Positions 38,403 through 51,695 are shown, counted from the stretch's first letter. The stretch: 64,000 nucleotides of DNA from Flaccisagitta enflata (GCA_965153355.1 OZ231128.1:40424001-40488000), one strand, 5' to 3'. Notes: a model not told the origin generated them from the sequence alone. Translations and numbers: made by a program.

Positions 38403-38735
38403 GAGAACAAGGCCGGATACACGGCCAATATGTAGCCACTGGCGTGTGGGCAGGGGCAATATGTGGGTGGGCTGGGGCCGTAATGATCAGAAATCCCCAT
38501 TTTAGCTGATTTCGCGTCATCAAAAATTTCGCGTTACCAACGTTCATACCTACCTACCTACCTAACTACCTACCTACCAAACAAGCTACCTACCTACCTA
38601 CCTTCCTACCTACCTACCTACCTACCTACCTACCTACCAACCAAACTAGCTACTTACCTACCTACCTACCTACCTACCTATCTACCTAACTGCCTACAGA
38701 CACAGCCCCTTATAGAGTCGCTTAGCCAGCGACAA
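38403..38735 (-). mobile_element. R1-type element with a (TACC)n array
   Basis: AACAAGGCCGGATACACGGC with GTGTGGGCAGGGGC gives the tail. About 130 bases of (CTAC)n at 38545-38690 fill the middle. CAGCCCCTTATAGAGTCGCT with TAGCCAGCGAC is the head hairpin. The GGTC-type tract is replaced by TACC. Confidence 0.8.
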
Positions 38736-38739
38736 AAAA

Positions 38740-39200
38740 GAAAAGATCTTTTCATGAAGTAAAAAAAGGCGCCAAGATGCAGATGGAGTTACACTTACGG
38801 ATCGTTTCATGGAGTTTTAATCAACTAATGGAGCAGACTGCAGAGACCGGCTTAAAATGGACTTAAAATCGTTTGATGGATTGACAATCAAGGCCGGTCG
38901 GCCGGGAGTTTTTGTTGTGCAATATGAACCCCCAAATTGTTTTCGATTGTCTGGGACCAGAATATCTTTGTCATTGTCTGTTCAATGTTTTTTTCAAGTA
39001 ACACTCCGACTCCCCATAATTGTAGTTTGAATATTCAGCCAATATCATGGATAAGCGTCTATGTCTTCTAGTCAGTCTCTCTGTCTGTCTGATGCACTGA
39101 AGTGAGTCAAGACTTTCAAATTCCTGCTTTTCAGTGGGTTTGTCTGTTTATCTGTCCTCCTGTCTGGCTTTCTGACTATTTTTCTAGCTGTGTGTCTCTC
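38740..39200. other. No recognisable feature
   Basis: Unassigned sequence. Confidence 0.5.
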
Positions 39201-39204
39201 TTTC

Positions 39205-39437
<233 letters not shown>

Positions 39438-39742
39438 CCCTTCCACTCTTAGAGCGCGTTTGTATTTTTGTTATTCACTGCAGGCGCTAAGACCATCGGG
39501 ATTTGATTGTATCGGATTTGTAAGGCAGTAATTCTTTTTATAAACCGTGGCTCAGTCTCTCTTTACTCTCATTGTAATTCTTTATTATGGATGCTCGAAC
39601 GAAGGTCAATTTATGCGAAGGACTTCTCAGAAAGTGGGGAAAATTCATCCTTCAACTCCTTATAAATTGCAAATGAAAATGCCTCGAAGATATGTCCGAT
39701 ATGAGCCAAGAACAAAAACCTTGACTCATTTGCATAGTGGAG

Positions 39743-39746
<4 letters not shown>

Positions 39747-39802
<56 letters not shown>
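39747..39802 (+). repeat. (GA)n microsatellite
   Basis: About 27 GA units. Confidence 0.96.
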
Positions 39803-39805
<3 letters not shown>

Positions 39806-39903
39806 TGTATAATATATGCCTCAAGGGCGCATTTTGCATGTGTTTGTTGCCATACAAGAAAACGTACAACGCCGCCCGCCATTGTTGTGAATGTTTTCGT
39901 CAC

Positions 39904-39994
<91 letters not shown>

Positions 39995-40069
39995 GGTGGT
40001 GGTGTTGGTGTTGGTGGTGGTGGTGGTGGTGGTGGTGGTGGTGGTGGTGGTGGTGGTGGTGGTGGTGTT
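39904..40069 (+). repeat. (GTT)n followed by (GGT)n
   Basis: About 30 TGT/GTT units pass through a short mixed zone into about 20 GGT units. Frames of poly-Val, poly-Cys and poly-Asn here are artefacts. Confidence 0.96.
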
Positions 40070-40117
40070 GTTCATAGATGGAGGTTCAAAGATGCTATAA
40101 ATGTCATCCACACAATA

Positions 40118-40540
40118 CCGCCACGAGCAACTCCAACGACTCCGCTTCCAACAATACCAACACCACTAACACCGCTACAACCAACACCACCAACACCACT
40201 ACAACCAAACCACCAACACCGCTACAACCAACATCGCCATCAACACCGCTACAACCAACACCACCAACACCGCTACAACCAACCTCACCAACACCGCTAC
40301 AACACACACCACAAACACCGCTACAACCAACACCACCAACATCACCACCAACACCGCTACAACCAACACCACAAAGCACCAACACCGCCACCAATACCGC
40401 TACAACTAACACCACCAACACCGCTACAATCAACACCATCAACACCACTACAACACACACCACCAACACCGCTACAACACACCACCAACACCGCTACAAC
40501 CAACACCACCAACATCACCACCAACCCCGCCGCCAACAAC
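40118..40540 (+). repeat. CACCAACACCGCTACAACCAA minisatellite (about 21 bp, shown as 20+1)
   Basis: The unit is CACCAACACCGCTACAACCA plus one A, repeating about 18 times with 3-base variants. It is derived from ACC/AAC triplets. The unit is a multiple of three, so several frames stay open (for example 40078-40659). I read these as repeat translations, not a gene. Confidence 0.9.
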
Positions 40541-40624
40541 GCCGCCTTTATAACTCCTCCCTTTCATTCGAACGGCGGATATTTTGCCGTCAGCATCTCG
40601 ATGACAAGAGAAGAGACTATCAAA

Positions 40625-40785
40625 TCGCGCCATCTGGTTATAAGATGAGCAAAACCTGAAGAAATAGAAGAAATAGAAGAAACCGAGAATCTAAATACCA
40701 TCTTTGTCATAAGAAACGCGCCATCTGGTTATAAGATGAGCAAAACCTGAAGAAAAAGAAGAAACCAAGAATCTAGATACCAGTA
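40625..40785 (+). repeat. Direct duplication around GCGCCATCTGGTTATAAGAT
   Basis: A roughly 75-base unit (GCGCCATCTGGTTATAAGAT with GAGCAAAACCTGAAGAA) occurs twice, at 40627 and 40718. Confidence 0.85.
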
Positions 40786-40839
40786 ATGGCGATTGTCGCC
40801 GTGAGGAAAGAAGTCGTAAGCATTGGTCACTTTTCACCC

Positions 40840-41340
40840 TGCTTTTGTCTTCGGTCATTGAATTTTTCTTTATTGTTAGATCAAATCAAAAGCAATTGTA
40901 TGTATTGATTGCACTGAAAATCAGAGAAAAATGGAACCGAGCCAAATGAGCTAGATGAGCTAAAATATTCAGAATAATTCAACCGGACCGCTTACTGATA
41001 TGCTTTCTTGTATTTGCATGCTTAAATCAAAACATTATTTTATCTATCCTATTTTAAATCAGAGAAAAAGAGCAAGCTAAATGAGCTAAATGAGCTAGAA
41101 TACTTAAAAACACCCTCACAGATGAGCAGCTCTGCTCACTGACATGTCTTTTTTTTATTTGCTTGCTTAAACAAGTATGAAAATATTCATTCATTTATTG
41201 TATTTAAATTCTGAAAGAATAGACTGAGCTAAGTGAGCTAAATAAGCTAAAATGCTCAAAAACGCCCTCACAGATAAGCAGCTGTGCTCATAAACATTTT
41301 TTTTTGTATTTCCATGCTCAAGTAAACATGAATACACTCC
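40840..41340 (+). repeat. Tandem about 165-bp units with GAGCTAAATGAGCTAAAAT
   Basis: Three diverged units, each with AATCAGAGAAAAA-type lead, GAGCTAAATGAGCTA, CCCTCACAGATGAGCAGCT and CATG near the end. The same repeat lies at 62885-63441, where an R1 element has inserted; this copy serves as the empty site (GAATACTTAAAAACACCCTC at 41098). Confidence 0.82.
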
Positions 41341-41344
41341 TTTA

Positions 41345-41890
41345 TTGATCCTACACGAAAAAGAAAAAATCGTAAAAAATCCCATTCGAATTTTTCGTAA
41401 ATAAATCTTTAAAAAATCATAGCGCGGAAAATATTTGTCGTAGAGCAGTCTAATGGCGCCAAATGAAAGAGAATTATCAAATTTACTTACCCTATTAATT
41501 TCATTGGAGGCTCCAATCGCCCTAATGAGTTCCGAAACTTTCGCATAAGAAAATGAAAACCCTGTTTCTCTCGAATATGTCAATAAGTCGAAGACTGACT
41601 TCGACTTTTTTCCCGACTATCTTTGCCCTAAGCAACGTGGTATTTCTTGAGCTCTAAACTATGTACACTTGTACAGCTTTGTAAATTGTTACTAAAAAGG
41701 TTTTAAAAAATGTAAATGGAGAAATAAAATGACTAATAAATGAAAGAAATTTTAAAAGAAAATGTGAAAGGGGAAGTAAAATGAGTAATAAATGAAAGAA
41801 ATTTTGAAGAAAGTAGTGAAAACTTGTAAATTACTTGCGAATCATAGCAGGGGCTCAGGCCTCAGGGCAAGGGCAATAGTGGTGGACCTC
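41345..41890. other. No recognisable feature
   Basis: AT-rich sequence with a short direct repeat (AATAAATGAAAGAAATTTT at about 41735 and 41790). The 130-residue minus frame (41191-41583) has no family I recognise. Confidence 0.5.
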
Positions 41891-42024
41891 AGCTTTAGTC
41901 GTGAGGCCTAATTTTTTACTTTTTGACTCAAGCATTATGGACTGACCCATTAACTAATGGACTAACAAACAAACAGACAAAGCCTCTTTTATTCGCGATT
42001 AAAAAAAATCCTGATGATTATTTT

Positions 42025-42229
42025 TAGTCGCGTGCTACGCGACTCTACAACCCGCTTTGTCGGTCCGTTGGTCAGTCCGTCGGTCCGTCGGTCCGTCCGT
42101 CACACTTTACTTTTTTTTTGTTTTTTGCGGTCTTTGGCCTCACCGCTCCTGCCCAAATGATTGAGTGACCTCAAATACAGCCCCTGCCCACCCGCACGCG
42201 ACTGGGGTAGCCATGTATCCGGCCTTGTT
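42025..42229 (+). mobile_element. R1a element, near consensus
   Basis: TTAGTCGCGTGCTACGCGAC, CCCGCTTTGTCGGTCCG, (GTCCGTCG)n, TCACCGCTCCTGCCCAAATG, CCCACCCGCACGCGACTGGG and TCCGGCCTTGTT. This copy shows every landmark of the subfamily. Confidence 0.92.
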
Positions 42230-42230
42230 T

Positions 42231-42391
42231 TTTAGTCGCGGACACGCGACTCTACACCTTGCCATGTCGGTCGGTAAATTTGTTGGTAGGTTGGTAGATC
42301 CATCCGTCACATTTTTTAATTCTAAGCGGTTTTTGCATTACTGCTCCTGCCCAACCATCCGCGACTGGATTGCCGTGTATCCAGCCTTGTT
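42231..42391 (+). mobile_element. R1a element, short form
   Basis: TTTAGTCGCGGACACGCGAC, ATGTCGGTCGG, core TTACTGCTCCTGCCCAACCA and tail CCAGCCTTGTT, immediately after the previous copy. Mirrors 11463-11621. Confidence 0.88.
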
Positions 42392-43014
42392 CAAATCAAC
42401 TGTGGTGTTTTCTTTTTGGTGAACATAGTAGAATAATCGAGAAATGAGACGATGAGATGAGAATGAGGGAATGAGTGCGCTTCTCCGGGCATTAATTTTC
42501 CTTAGGCAAATGAAGAAAGGGAAAAGAGAAATCGAGAGAGAATCAGAAAAAAAGCATTTTTGAAGGCAAACATCGCCATCTAGAGGGAAAGATAACCATA
42601 TCACATCTACGAAAAAAATGCAGAAATGTATTCCTAAAAGAAATAGTCGCAAAAGCGTTAGATGGTCAGCGGTACCCATTGCCCCTATGTGAGTAAATGT
42701 GGGTGTGACATAGAGTATAGACATTAGGATTAAAGCCTTTAGGCTGTGATGTGAGCCTCAAGGCTATGATTTGAGCCATGAGGCTGTGATTTGAGCCATG
42801 AGGCTGTGATTTGAGCCTTGAGGCTGTGATTTGAGCCTCGAGACTGAGATTTGAGCCTTGAGAGGCTGGGATTTGAGCCTCAGAGGCTGTGATTTGAGCT
42901 TCGAGGCTGGGTTTTAGGCCCAGGAAGGCTGGGAATTGAGGCTCGAGGCTGGGGTTTGAGCCTGGAGGCTGGGATTTGAGGCCTGGGCTGGGACTGAGCC
43001 TGGAAAAGGGGAGA

Positions 43015-43740
43015 AAACGAAGGGAAATCTAAAGAAAATTTAATTTTGCAACTTGATATGTCTTAAGGAAAATTCTAAGACTCTCTCTAAATGCAAATTT
43101 GCATTTTCTCAAAAACATGGCCTCATTCTAAGAACATGAAGAGGGCCATCATTGCTTAGAAATACCAAAAGAGTGTTAAATTTGTTAAAGTCTCCAAATT
43201 TTCCCCTTACAGGCTTTGAATTTTTGCTCTCTTATTTTTAAGGAATCTATAATTTCCAGTGATTCTTTCTTGTCTTTGTCAATAAAACAAAGCAATGCTT
43301 CTATCACACTAGGGTTTCTTTAACTAATAGAATAATACTGAACAACAAAATTACAAATTTCATTAAAAAAATCTTAAAATAGTCATCAATTTAGTTATGA
43401 AAAGTGAGTGAAACCGAAATTTTACCTTAATTTGCACCCCGACGTAGTGGCTTACTTCGTCATTATTATGCTTTTCATCCCAATATGATACCACTTGTTG
43501 TGTTGAAAAACGCTTCATTCTCAGTCATTCCATCATTGTAAGACTCATATGTGGGATGGTCAGTTTTACCGTAAGTGCGCGTGTGTTCTCCAAGTTGCTG
43601 TGTTAGAAATCGATGGTAAAGCCGCAGTGACCGTGGCCCAAGGATGCTTTATTTTTTCCAGGGAATCTATCTTGCCCGATATTAAGTACTCAAAGGGCGC
43701 CATAAAAGAGTTACTGCCAAAAAGTAGAAAGAAATGAGAG
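43015..43740. other. Mostly unassigned; R4 fragment
   Basis: At 43060-43200 there is a diverged R4 fragment (AAATTCTAAGACTCTCTCTA, AAACATGGCCTCATT). The 62-residue frame at 43549-43737 has protein-like composition but no motif I recognise. Confidence 0.45.
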
Positions 43741-43747
43741 ATGAAAT

Positions 43748-43944
43748 GCGTAACGCGGAGTTACAATATATCTTACCGGAGAGGGGCGTACAACCCCCTC
43801 CCCCGCTCCCCCACACTCATTATCACCACCTCTGTATCTAACATGCACATTTTCACTTTTTAGTCGCGTACTACTCGACTCTACACCTTGCTGTTGGTCC
43901 GTCGGTCCGTCATTGGTCACACTTTACTTTTTAGGTTTTGTGAT
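43748..43944. mobile_element. R1b tail fragment and R1a head fragment at the gap
   Basis: GTAACGCGGAGTTACAATAT with a CCCCCTCCCCCGCTCCCCC core (43748-43850) is a minus-strand R1b tail. TTTTTAGTCGCGTACTACTC starts a plus-strand R1a copy at 43857, which runs into the assembly gap. Confidence 0.72.
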
Positions 43945-43954
43945 NNNNNNNNNN
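43945..43954. other. Assembly gap (10 N)
   Basis: Ten unresolved bases, a conventional placeholder of unknown true size. It lies 250-800 bases left of the palindromic array, so the array may be incompletely assembled. Confidence 0.99.
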
Positions 43955-44205
43955 GTTGTCACTGTACCCAAATTAAAATATGGAAGAAGGCCTTGTGAGC
44001 CCTCACTGACTAGTTACTACGCGCATCACTCCTAGTTTTCCATTTAGAAAAACTGACTTAGCAAACATCCATTCTGAGTCTAACCCAAAACTTTAATGCT
44101 TACCAAAATAGTTAAGGGCCAATTATTGTTACCAAAGTTACCAAAATTCAACAAATCACCCGAGGGTAACATTGTTAAGAAACCATACCATACTGACATA
44201 GCATT

Positions 44206-44745
44206 TGGTATGTATCAACGACGGGCCTGATATCGTGACAGGCATTTCTCTTTTGTATCAACGAGGGGCTTTTTATCGTGACAGGCATGAACAGCCTAGG
44301 CACCCATTTCCTTTTCATGGGATGAGATCAAGACTATTACTCTCAAATTACACCTGACTTTTGCAGCGAAAGATTCCACTTTAACTGTCATCAGTTATCA
44401 TTGTGGTTAAAACTATAAGAGGATGAATCGTTTGACTACTTGGCTAACTGGGATGAAACCAAACTGACATCGTATCTGTGTTTCAAAAAACACTTTGTTA
44501 ATCCACCACAAACAACAACAAACCACATCTCACACAAGAGTCAATGGACAAAACCATTAAACGAGTCCACTGTTTCAAAGATACATTGGCACAGCTGTGG
44601 AGTCATATCTCAACAATCATCTTTTGATTCTGTCCATTTTCTTGAGTTCTAATTCTTCTTTTTTCGCAGATAGATACAGGATGGGAGTTTGTATGATATT
44701 ATGCCTGTTGAGAAACAAAGACTTTCAGGGAGACTGAGATATATA
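44206..44745 (+). repeat. Left outer array unit
   Basis: One plus-orientation unit of the 44.2-51.7 kb repeat. It carries AGGGGCTTTTTATCGTGACA, TGGGATGAGATCAAGACTAT, GAGTCAATGGACAAAACCAT and TGAGAAACAAAGACTTTCAG. It ends at 44745, where the inverted LINE 5' end begins, with CTTGA shared by both sequences at the junction. Confidence 0.85.
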
Positions 44746-44907
44746 TGTCTTGAACCGAAACAAAATCGCCGTTGGCCATTTCTGGATTGAAATCACTTGG
44801 CCCGAGGGCCACTGATTTCAGTCAGAGTCGAGGGAAACCGAGTAGTCGTGATTTTTTTTTGGTGAGAATAAATCAGAAAATAATTCGGAGTGGAGCTCTG
44901 TTCGGTG
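44746..44907 (-). mobile_element. Inverted copy of the LINE 5' end
   Basis: Reverse complement of about 51696-51857: the LINE leader plus the first 11 codons of ORF1. The match ends at TGTCTTGA (44746), which mirrors 51857. Because the leader-array junction is also copied, the inversion arose after the LINE and the array were already joined. Confidence 0.92.
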
Positions 44908-47160
44908 TCATATGTTTTACCAAACTGACATCGTATCTGTGTTTCAAAAAAGCTTTGTTAATCCACCACATCTCACACAAGAGTCAATGGACAAAACCAT
45001 TAAATGAGTCCACTGTTTCAAAGATACACATTGGTACAGGTACAGAGTCACATCTCCAGCGATCATCTTTTGATTCTGTCCATTTTCTTGAGTTCGATTT
45101 CTTCTTTTTCGCAAATAGATACGGGATGGTTGAGTTTCTATTTCTTCTTTTTCGCAGATAGATAAGGGATGGGAAAGTGTGTAAGATAGGTTACATGCTC
45201 ATATTGAGAAACAAAGACTTTCAGAGACTGAGATATATATACTTGACCCAATGACAGCTCAACTCACCCATAAAACAAGATTGACAAGCATAGCCCTGAC
45301 CACTACCTCATTCCCTATCATTTGGTGTGCTTGCTGGGCACTCTTGCCAGCTCAAAACAACGATGGTCATATGTTTTACCAAAAGCTTTTCTTATGTATC
45401 AACGACGGGCCTGTTATCGTGACAGGCATTTCTCTTTTGTATCAACGACGGGCTTTTTATCGTGACAGGCATGAACAGCGTAGGCACCCATTTCCTTTTC
45501 ATGGGATGAGATCAAGACTATTACTCTCAAATTACACTTGACTTTTGCGGTGAAAGATTCCACTTTAAACATCATCAGTTATCATTGTGGTTAAAACTAT
45601 AAGAGGATGAATCGTTTGACGACTTGGCTAACTGGGATGAAACCAAACTGACATCGTATCTGTGTTTCAAAAAACACTTTGTTAATTCACCACATCTCAC
45701 ACAAGAGTCAATGGACAAAACCATTAAACGGGTCCACTGTTTCAAAGATACACATTGGTACAGCTGCGGAGTCAAATCTCCAACAATCATCTTTTGATTC
45801 TGTCCATTTTCTTGAGTTCCATTTCTTCTTTTTCGCAGATAGATACAGGATGGGAAAGTTTGTATGATAGGTTACATGCTCATATTGAGAAAAAAAGACT
45901 TTCAGAGACTGAGATATATATACTTGACCCAATGACAGCTCAACTCACCAATGAAACAAGATTGACGATCAAAGCCATGTCCACTACCTCATTCCCTATC
46001 ATTTGGTGTGCTGGGCACATGCCTGCTCAAAACAATGATTGTCATATGTTTTACCAAACTGACATAGTATCTGTGTTTCAAAAAACGCTTTGTCAATCCA
46101 CCACATCTCACACAAGAGTCAATGGACAAAACCATTAAACGAGTCCACTGTTTCAAAGATACAAATTGGTACAGGTACGGAGTCACATCTCCAGCGATCA
46201 TCTTTTGATTCTGTCCATTTTCTTGAGTTCTATTTCTTCTTTTTTGCAAATATATACGGGATGGGAAAGTGTGTAATATAGGTAACATGCTCATATTGAG
46301 AAACAAAGACTTCCAGAGACTAAGATATATATACTTGACCCAATGACAGCTCAACTCACCCATGAAACAAGATTGACAAGCCTAGCCCTGTCCACTACCT
46401 CATTCCCTATCATTTGGTGTGCTGGGCACTTGCCAGCTCTAAACAACAATGGTCATATGTTTCACCAAAAGCTTTTCGCATATATCAACAACGGGCCTGG
46501 TATCGTGACAGGCATGAACAGCGTAGGCACCCATTTCCTTTATCAACGACGACCTGTTATCCTGACAGGCATGAACAATGTAGGCACCAATTTCCTTTTC
46601 ATGGGATGAGATCAAGACTATTACTCTAAAATTATGTTGACTTCAAAAAACGCTTTGTTTATCCACCATATCACACACAAGAGTCAATGGACAAAACCAT
46701 TAAACCAGTCCACTGTTTCAAAGATACATATTGGTACAGGTACGGAGTCATATCTCCAGCGATCATCTTTTGATTCTGTCCATTTTCTTGAGTTCTATTT
46801 CTTCTTTTTCGCAAATAGATACGGGATGGTTGAGTTTCTATTTCTTCTTTTGTGCAGATAGATACGGGATGGGAAAGTGTGTAAGATAGGTTACATGCTC
46901 ATATTGAGAAACAAAGACTTTCAGAGACTGAGATATATATACTTGACCCAATGACAGCTCAACTCACCCGAGGAACAAGATTGACGAGCCTAGCCCTGTC
47001 CACTACCTCATTCCCTATCATTTGGTGAGCTTGGCACTTGCCAGCTCAAAACAACAATGGTCATATGTTTTACCAAAAGCTTCTGTTATGCATCAACGAC
47101 TGGCCTGGTATCGTGACAGGCTTGAACAGCGTAGGCACCCATTTCCTATCACACACATTA
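44908..47160 (+). repeat. Left arm of the nested palindrome
   Basis: Plus-orientation units of 450-1,130 bases. Landmarks recur in the order TTTGTTAATCCACCACATCT, GAGTCAATGGACAAAACCAT, CATCTTTTGATTCTGTCCAT, ACTTGACCCAATGACAGCTC and CATTCCCTATCATTTGG. Left positions and mirrored right positions add to about 96608 for 44.9-46.6 kb and to about 95446 for 46.6-47.2 kb. Short frames such as LIHHISHKSQWTKPLNESTV repeat in many units. They have no start or domain logic and appear equally on the other arm. Confidence 0.9.
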
Positions 47161-47580
47161 GCCAAGTTGTCTAGCAATTTATTCTCTTATAGTTTTAACC
47201 ACAGTGATAACTGATGACGGTTAAAGGGAACAGCGTTCAACCATCCCATATCTATTTGCGAAAAACAAGAAATAAAAGGTGATCTCATCCCATGAAAAGG
47301 AAATGGGTGCCTACGCTGTTCATGCCTGTCACAATAAAAATCCTGTCGTTGATACAAAAGAGAAATGCCTGTCAAGATAACAGGCCCGTCGTTGATACAT
47401 AAGAAAAGCTTTTGGTAAAATATGACCATCATTGTTTTGAGCTGGCAAAAGCCCAGCACTCAAAATGATGGAAAATGAGGTAGTGGACAGGGCTAAGCTT
47501 GTCAATCTTGTTTCATGGGTGAGTTGAGCTGTCATTGGGTCAAGTATATATATCTCAGTCTCTGAAAGTCTTTGTTTCTC
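47161..47580 (-). repeat. Inverted central block 1
   Basis: Array units flip to minus orientation here. The flip back to plus is sharp at about 47580, where TTTGTTTCTC joins AGCACCCATTTCC. Confidence 0.82.
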
Positions 47581-48235
47581 AGCACCCATTTCCTTTTCAT
47601 GGGATGAGATCAAGACTATTACTCTCAAATTACGCTTGACTTTTGCGGTGAAAGATTCCACTTTAACCGTCATCAGTTATCATTGTGGTTAAAACTATAA
47701 GAGGATCAATCATCAATCATTTGACTTTGTTAATCCACCACATCTCACACAAGAGTCAATGGACAAAACCATTAAACGAGTCCACTGTTTCAAAGATACA
47801 CATTGGTACAGGTACGGAGTCACATCTCCAGCGATCATCTTTTGATTCTGTCCATTTTCTTGAGTTCTATTTCTTCTTTTTCGCAAATGGATACGGGATG
47901 GTTGAACGCAGTTCTTTTAAACCGTCATCAGTTATCATTGTGGTTAAAACTATAAGAGGATCAAGCATTTGACTACTTGGCTAACTGGGACAAAACCAAA
48001 CTGATATCGTATCTGTGTTTAAAAAAAGTTTTGTTAATCCACCACATCTCACACAAGAGTCAATGGACAAAACCATTAAACAACTCCACTGTTTCAAAGA
48101 TACACATTGGTACAGGTACGGAGTCATATCTCCAGCAATCATCTTTTGATTCTGTCCATTTTCTTGACTTTTATTTCTTGTTTTTCGCAAATAGATATGG
48201 GATGGTTGAACGCTGTTCCCTTTAACCGTCATCAG
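47581..48235 (+). repeat. Central block 2
   Basis: Plus orientation again, with partial units lacking the ACTTGACCC half. 47145-47163 mirrors 48283-48301, placing the inner symmetry centre near 47723. Confidence 0.82.
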
Positions 48236-51200
48236 TTATCACTGTGGTTAAAACTATAAGAGGATAAATTGCTAGACAACTTGGCTAATGTGTGTGATAG
48301 GAAATGGGTGCCTACGCTGTTCAAGCCTGTCACGATACCAGGCCAGTCGTTGATGCATAACAGAAGCTTTTGGTAAAACATATGACCATTGTTGTTTTGA
48401 GCTGGCAAGTGCCAAGCTCACCAAATGATAGGGAATGAGGTAGTGGACAGGGCTAGGCTCGTCAATCTTGTTCCTCGGGTGAGTTGAGCTGTCATTGGGT
48501 CAAGTATATATATCTCAGTCTCTGGAAGTCTTTGTTTCTCAATATGATCATGTAAATCCACCCATCCCGTATCTATCTGCAAAAAAGAAGAAATAGAAAC
48601 TCAACCATCCCGTATCTATTTGCGAAAAAGAAGAAATAGAACTCAAGAAAATGGACAGAATCAAAAGATGATCGCTGGAGATATGACTCCGTACCTGTAC
48701 CAATGTGTATCTTTGAAACAGTGGACTCGTTTAATGGTTTTGTCCATTGACTCTTGTGTGAGATATGGTGGATAAACAAAGCGTTTTTTGAAACACATAT
48801 ACTTTAGTTTGGTTTCGTCATGAAAGCCAATGTCAAACAATTCATCCAGTTTCACAATGATCTGATGACGGTTAGTGAACAGCGTTCAACCATCCCATAT
48901 CAATCTGCGAAAAAGAAGAAATAGAACTCATGAAAATGGACTGAATCAAAAGATGATCGCTGGAGATATGACTCCGTAGCTGTTATCAATGTGTATCTTG
49001 GAAACAGTGGACTCGTTTAATGGTTTTGTTCATTAACTCTTGTGTGAGATGTGCCCAGTACACCAAATGATAGGGAATGAGGTAGTGGACAGGGCTAGGC
49101 TTATCAATCTTGTTTCATGGGTGAGTTGAGCTGTCATTGGGTCAAGTATATATATCTTAGTCTCTGGAAGTCTTTGTTTCTCAATATGAGCATGTAACCT
49201 ATTATACACACTTTCCCATCTCTTATCTATCTGCGAAAAAGAAGAAATAGAACTCAAGAAAATGGACAGAATCAAAAGATGATCGCTGGAGATGTGACTC
49301 CGTCACCTGTACCAATTTGTATGCTTATTTTTGAAACAGTGGACTCGTTTAATGGTTTTGTCCATTGACTCTTGTGTGAGATGTGGTGGATTAACAAAGC
49401 GTTTTTTGAAACACAGATACGATGTCAGTTTGGTAAAACATATGACAATCGTTGTTTTGAGCAGGCATGTGCCCAGCACACCAAATGATAGGGAATGAGT
49501 GGACAGGCATATGGCTAGGCACCCATTTTTTCATTGTGAGATGGAGCTATTCTTCAGTCAAGTATATATATCTCAGTCTCTGAAAGTCTTTTTTTCTCAA
49601 TATGAGCATGTAACCTATCATACAAACTTTCCCATCCTGTATCTATCTGCAGAAAGAAGAAATGGAACTCAAGAAAATGGACAGAATCAAAAGATGATTG
49701 AGATATGACTAGCTGTACCAATGTGTATCTTTGAAACAGTGGACTCGTTAATGGTTTTGTCCATTGACTCTTGTGTGAGATGTGGTGGATTAACAAAGCG
49801 TTTTCCACACGCGATATTTGTCGGTTGTTGGTCTCATCTCCGTGTCGGTAGTCAAACAATTCATCCTCTCATAGTTTCAACCACAATGATAACTGATGAC
49901 GGTTAAAGTGGAATCTTTCGCTGCAAAAGTCAGGTGTACTTGAGAGTAATAGTCTTGATCTCATCCCATGAAAAAAGGGTGCTAGGCTGTTCATGCCTGT
50001 CACGATAAAAAAGCCTTCGTTGACACCAAAAATAGGGAATGGGTGCGCTGTCATGCGTCTCGATCAGGCCCGTCGTTGATACATAAGAGAAGCTTTTGGT
50101 TAAAACATATGACCATCGTTGTTTTGAGCTGGCAAGTGCCCAGCACACCAAATGATAGGGAATGAGGTAGTGGTCAGGGCTATGCTTGTCAATCTTGTTT
50201 TATGGGTGAGTTGAGCTGTCATTGGGTCAAGTATATATATCTCAGTCTCTGCAAATCTTTGTTTCTCATTATGAGCATGTAACCTATCTTACACACTTTC
50301 CCATCCCTTATCTATCTGCGAAAAAGAAGAAATAGAAACTCAACCATCCCGTATCTATTTGCGTAAAAGAAGAAATCGAACTCAAGAAAATGGACAGAAT
50401 CAAAAGATGATCGCTGGAGATGTGACTCTGTACCTGTACCAATGTGTATCTTTGAAACAGTGGACTCATTTAATGGTTTTGTCCATTGTCTCTTGTGTGA
50501 GATATGGTGGATTAACAAAGCGTTTTTTGAAACACAGATACGATGTCATTTTGGTAAAACATATGACAATCGTTGTTTTGAGCAGGCAAGTGCCCAGCAC
50601 ACCAAATGATAGGGAATGAGGTAGTGGACAGGGCTATGCTCGTCAATCTTGTTTCATGGGTGAGTTGAGCTGTCATTGGGTCAAGTATATATATCTCAGT
50701 CTCTGAAAGTCTTTGTTTCTCAATATGAGCATGTAACCTATCATACAAACTTTCCCATCCTGTATCTATCTGCGAAAAAGAAGAAATGGAACTCAAGAAA
50801 ATGGACAGAATCAAAAGATGATTGTTGGAGATATGACTCCGCAGCTGTACCAATGTGTATCTTTGAAACAGTGGACTCGTTTAATGGTTTTGTCCATTGA
50901 CTCTTGTGTGAGATGTGGTGAATTAACAAAGTGTTTTTTGAAACACAGATACGATGTCAGTTTGGTTTCATCCCAGTTAGCCAAGTAGTCAAACAATTCA
51001 TCCTCTTATAGTTTTAACCACAATGATAACTGATGACGGTTAAAGTGGAATCTTTCACCGCAAAAGTCAAGTGTAATTTGAGAGTAATAGTCTTGATCTC
51101 ATCCCATGAAAAGGAAATGGGTGCCTACGCTGTTCATGCCTGTCACGATAAAAAGCCCGTCGTTGATACAAAAGAGAAATGCCTGTCACGATATCAGGCC

Positions 51201-51695
51201 CGTCGTTGATACATAAGAAAAGCTTTTGGTAAAACATATGACCATCGTTGTTTTGAGCTGGCAAGTGCCCAGCACACCAAATGATAGGGAATGAGGTAGT
51301 GGTCAGGGCTATGCTTGTCAATCTTGTTTTATGGGTGAGTTGAGCTGTCATTGGGTCAAGTATATATATCTCAGTCTCTGCAAATCTTTGTTTCTCATTA
51401 TGAGCATGTAACCTATCTTACACACTTTCCCATCCCTTATCTATCTGCGAAAAAGAAGAAATAGAAACTCAACCATCCCGTATCTATTTGCGTAAAAGAA
51501 GAAATCGAACTCAAGAAAATGGACAGAATCAAAAGATGATCGCTGGAGATGTGACTCTGTACCTGTACCAATGTGTATCTTTGAAACAGTGGACTCATTT
51601 AATGGTTTTGTCCATTGTCTCTTGTGTGAGATATGGTGGATTAACAAAGCGTTTTTTGAAACACAGATACGATGTCATTTTGGTAAAACATATGA
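48236..51695 (-). repeat. Right arm of the nested palindrome
   Basis: Minus-orientation units lead up to the LINE leader. About 1.16 kb near 48.8-50.0 kb has no mirrored partner at the expected spacing, which accounts for the two symmetry sums. Blocks 50095-50555 and 51226-51685 are nearly identical, with the same 68-residue frame at 50312-50518 and 51441-51647. This indicates a recent tandem duplication with a spacing of about 1,130 bases. Confidence 0.9.

Larger units (their letters stand above)
41896..43010 (-). repeat. Arm B of the 1.1-kb inverted segmental duplication
   Basis: Reverse complement of 10850-11950. It includes the inverted R1-like piece (41896-42020), two tandem R1a copies (42025-42229 and 42231-42391), the unique stretch 42392-42650 and an R2 minisatellite (42740-43010). 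Outside the sharp 41896 edge the sequence is unrelated to the palindrome at 11951. Confidence 0.88.

Noticed and set aside
39737-40659. Open frames of 193 and 303 codons with Val, Gly and Thr/Pro repeats
   Set aside because: Generated by (GTT)n, (GGT)n and a 21-base minisatellite, whose units are multiples of three and so keep frames open.
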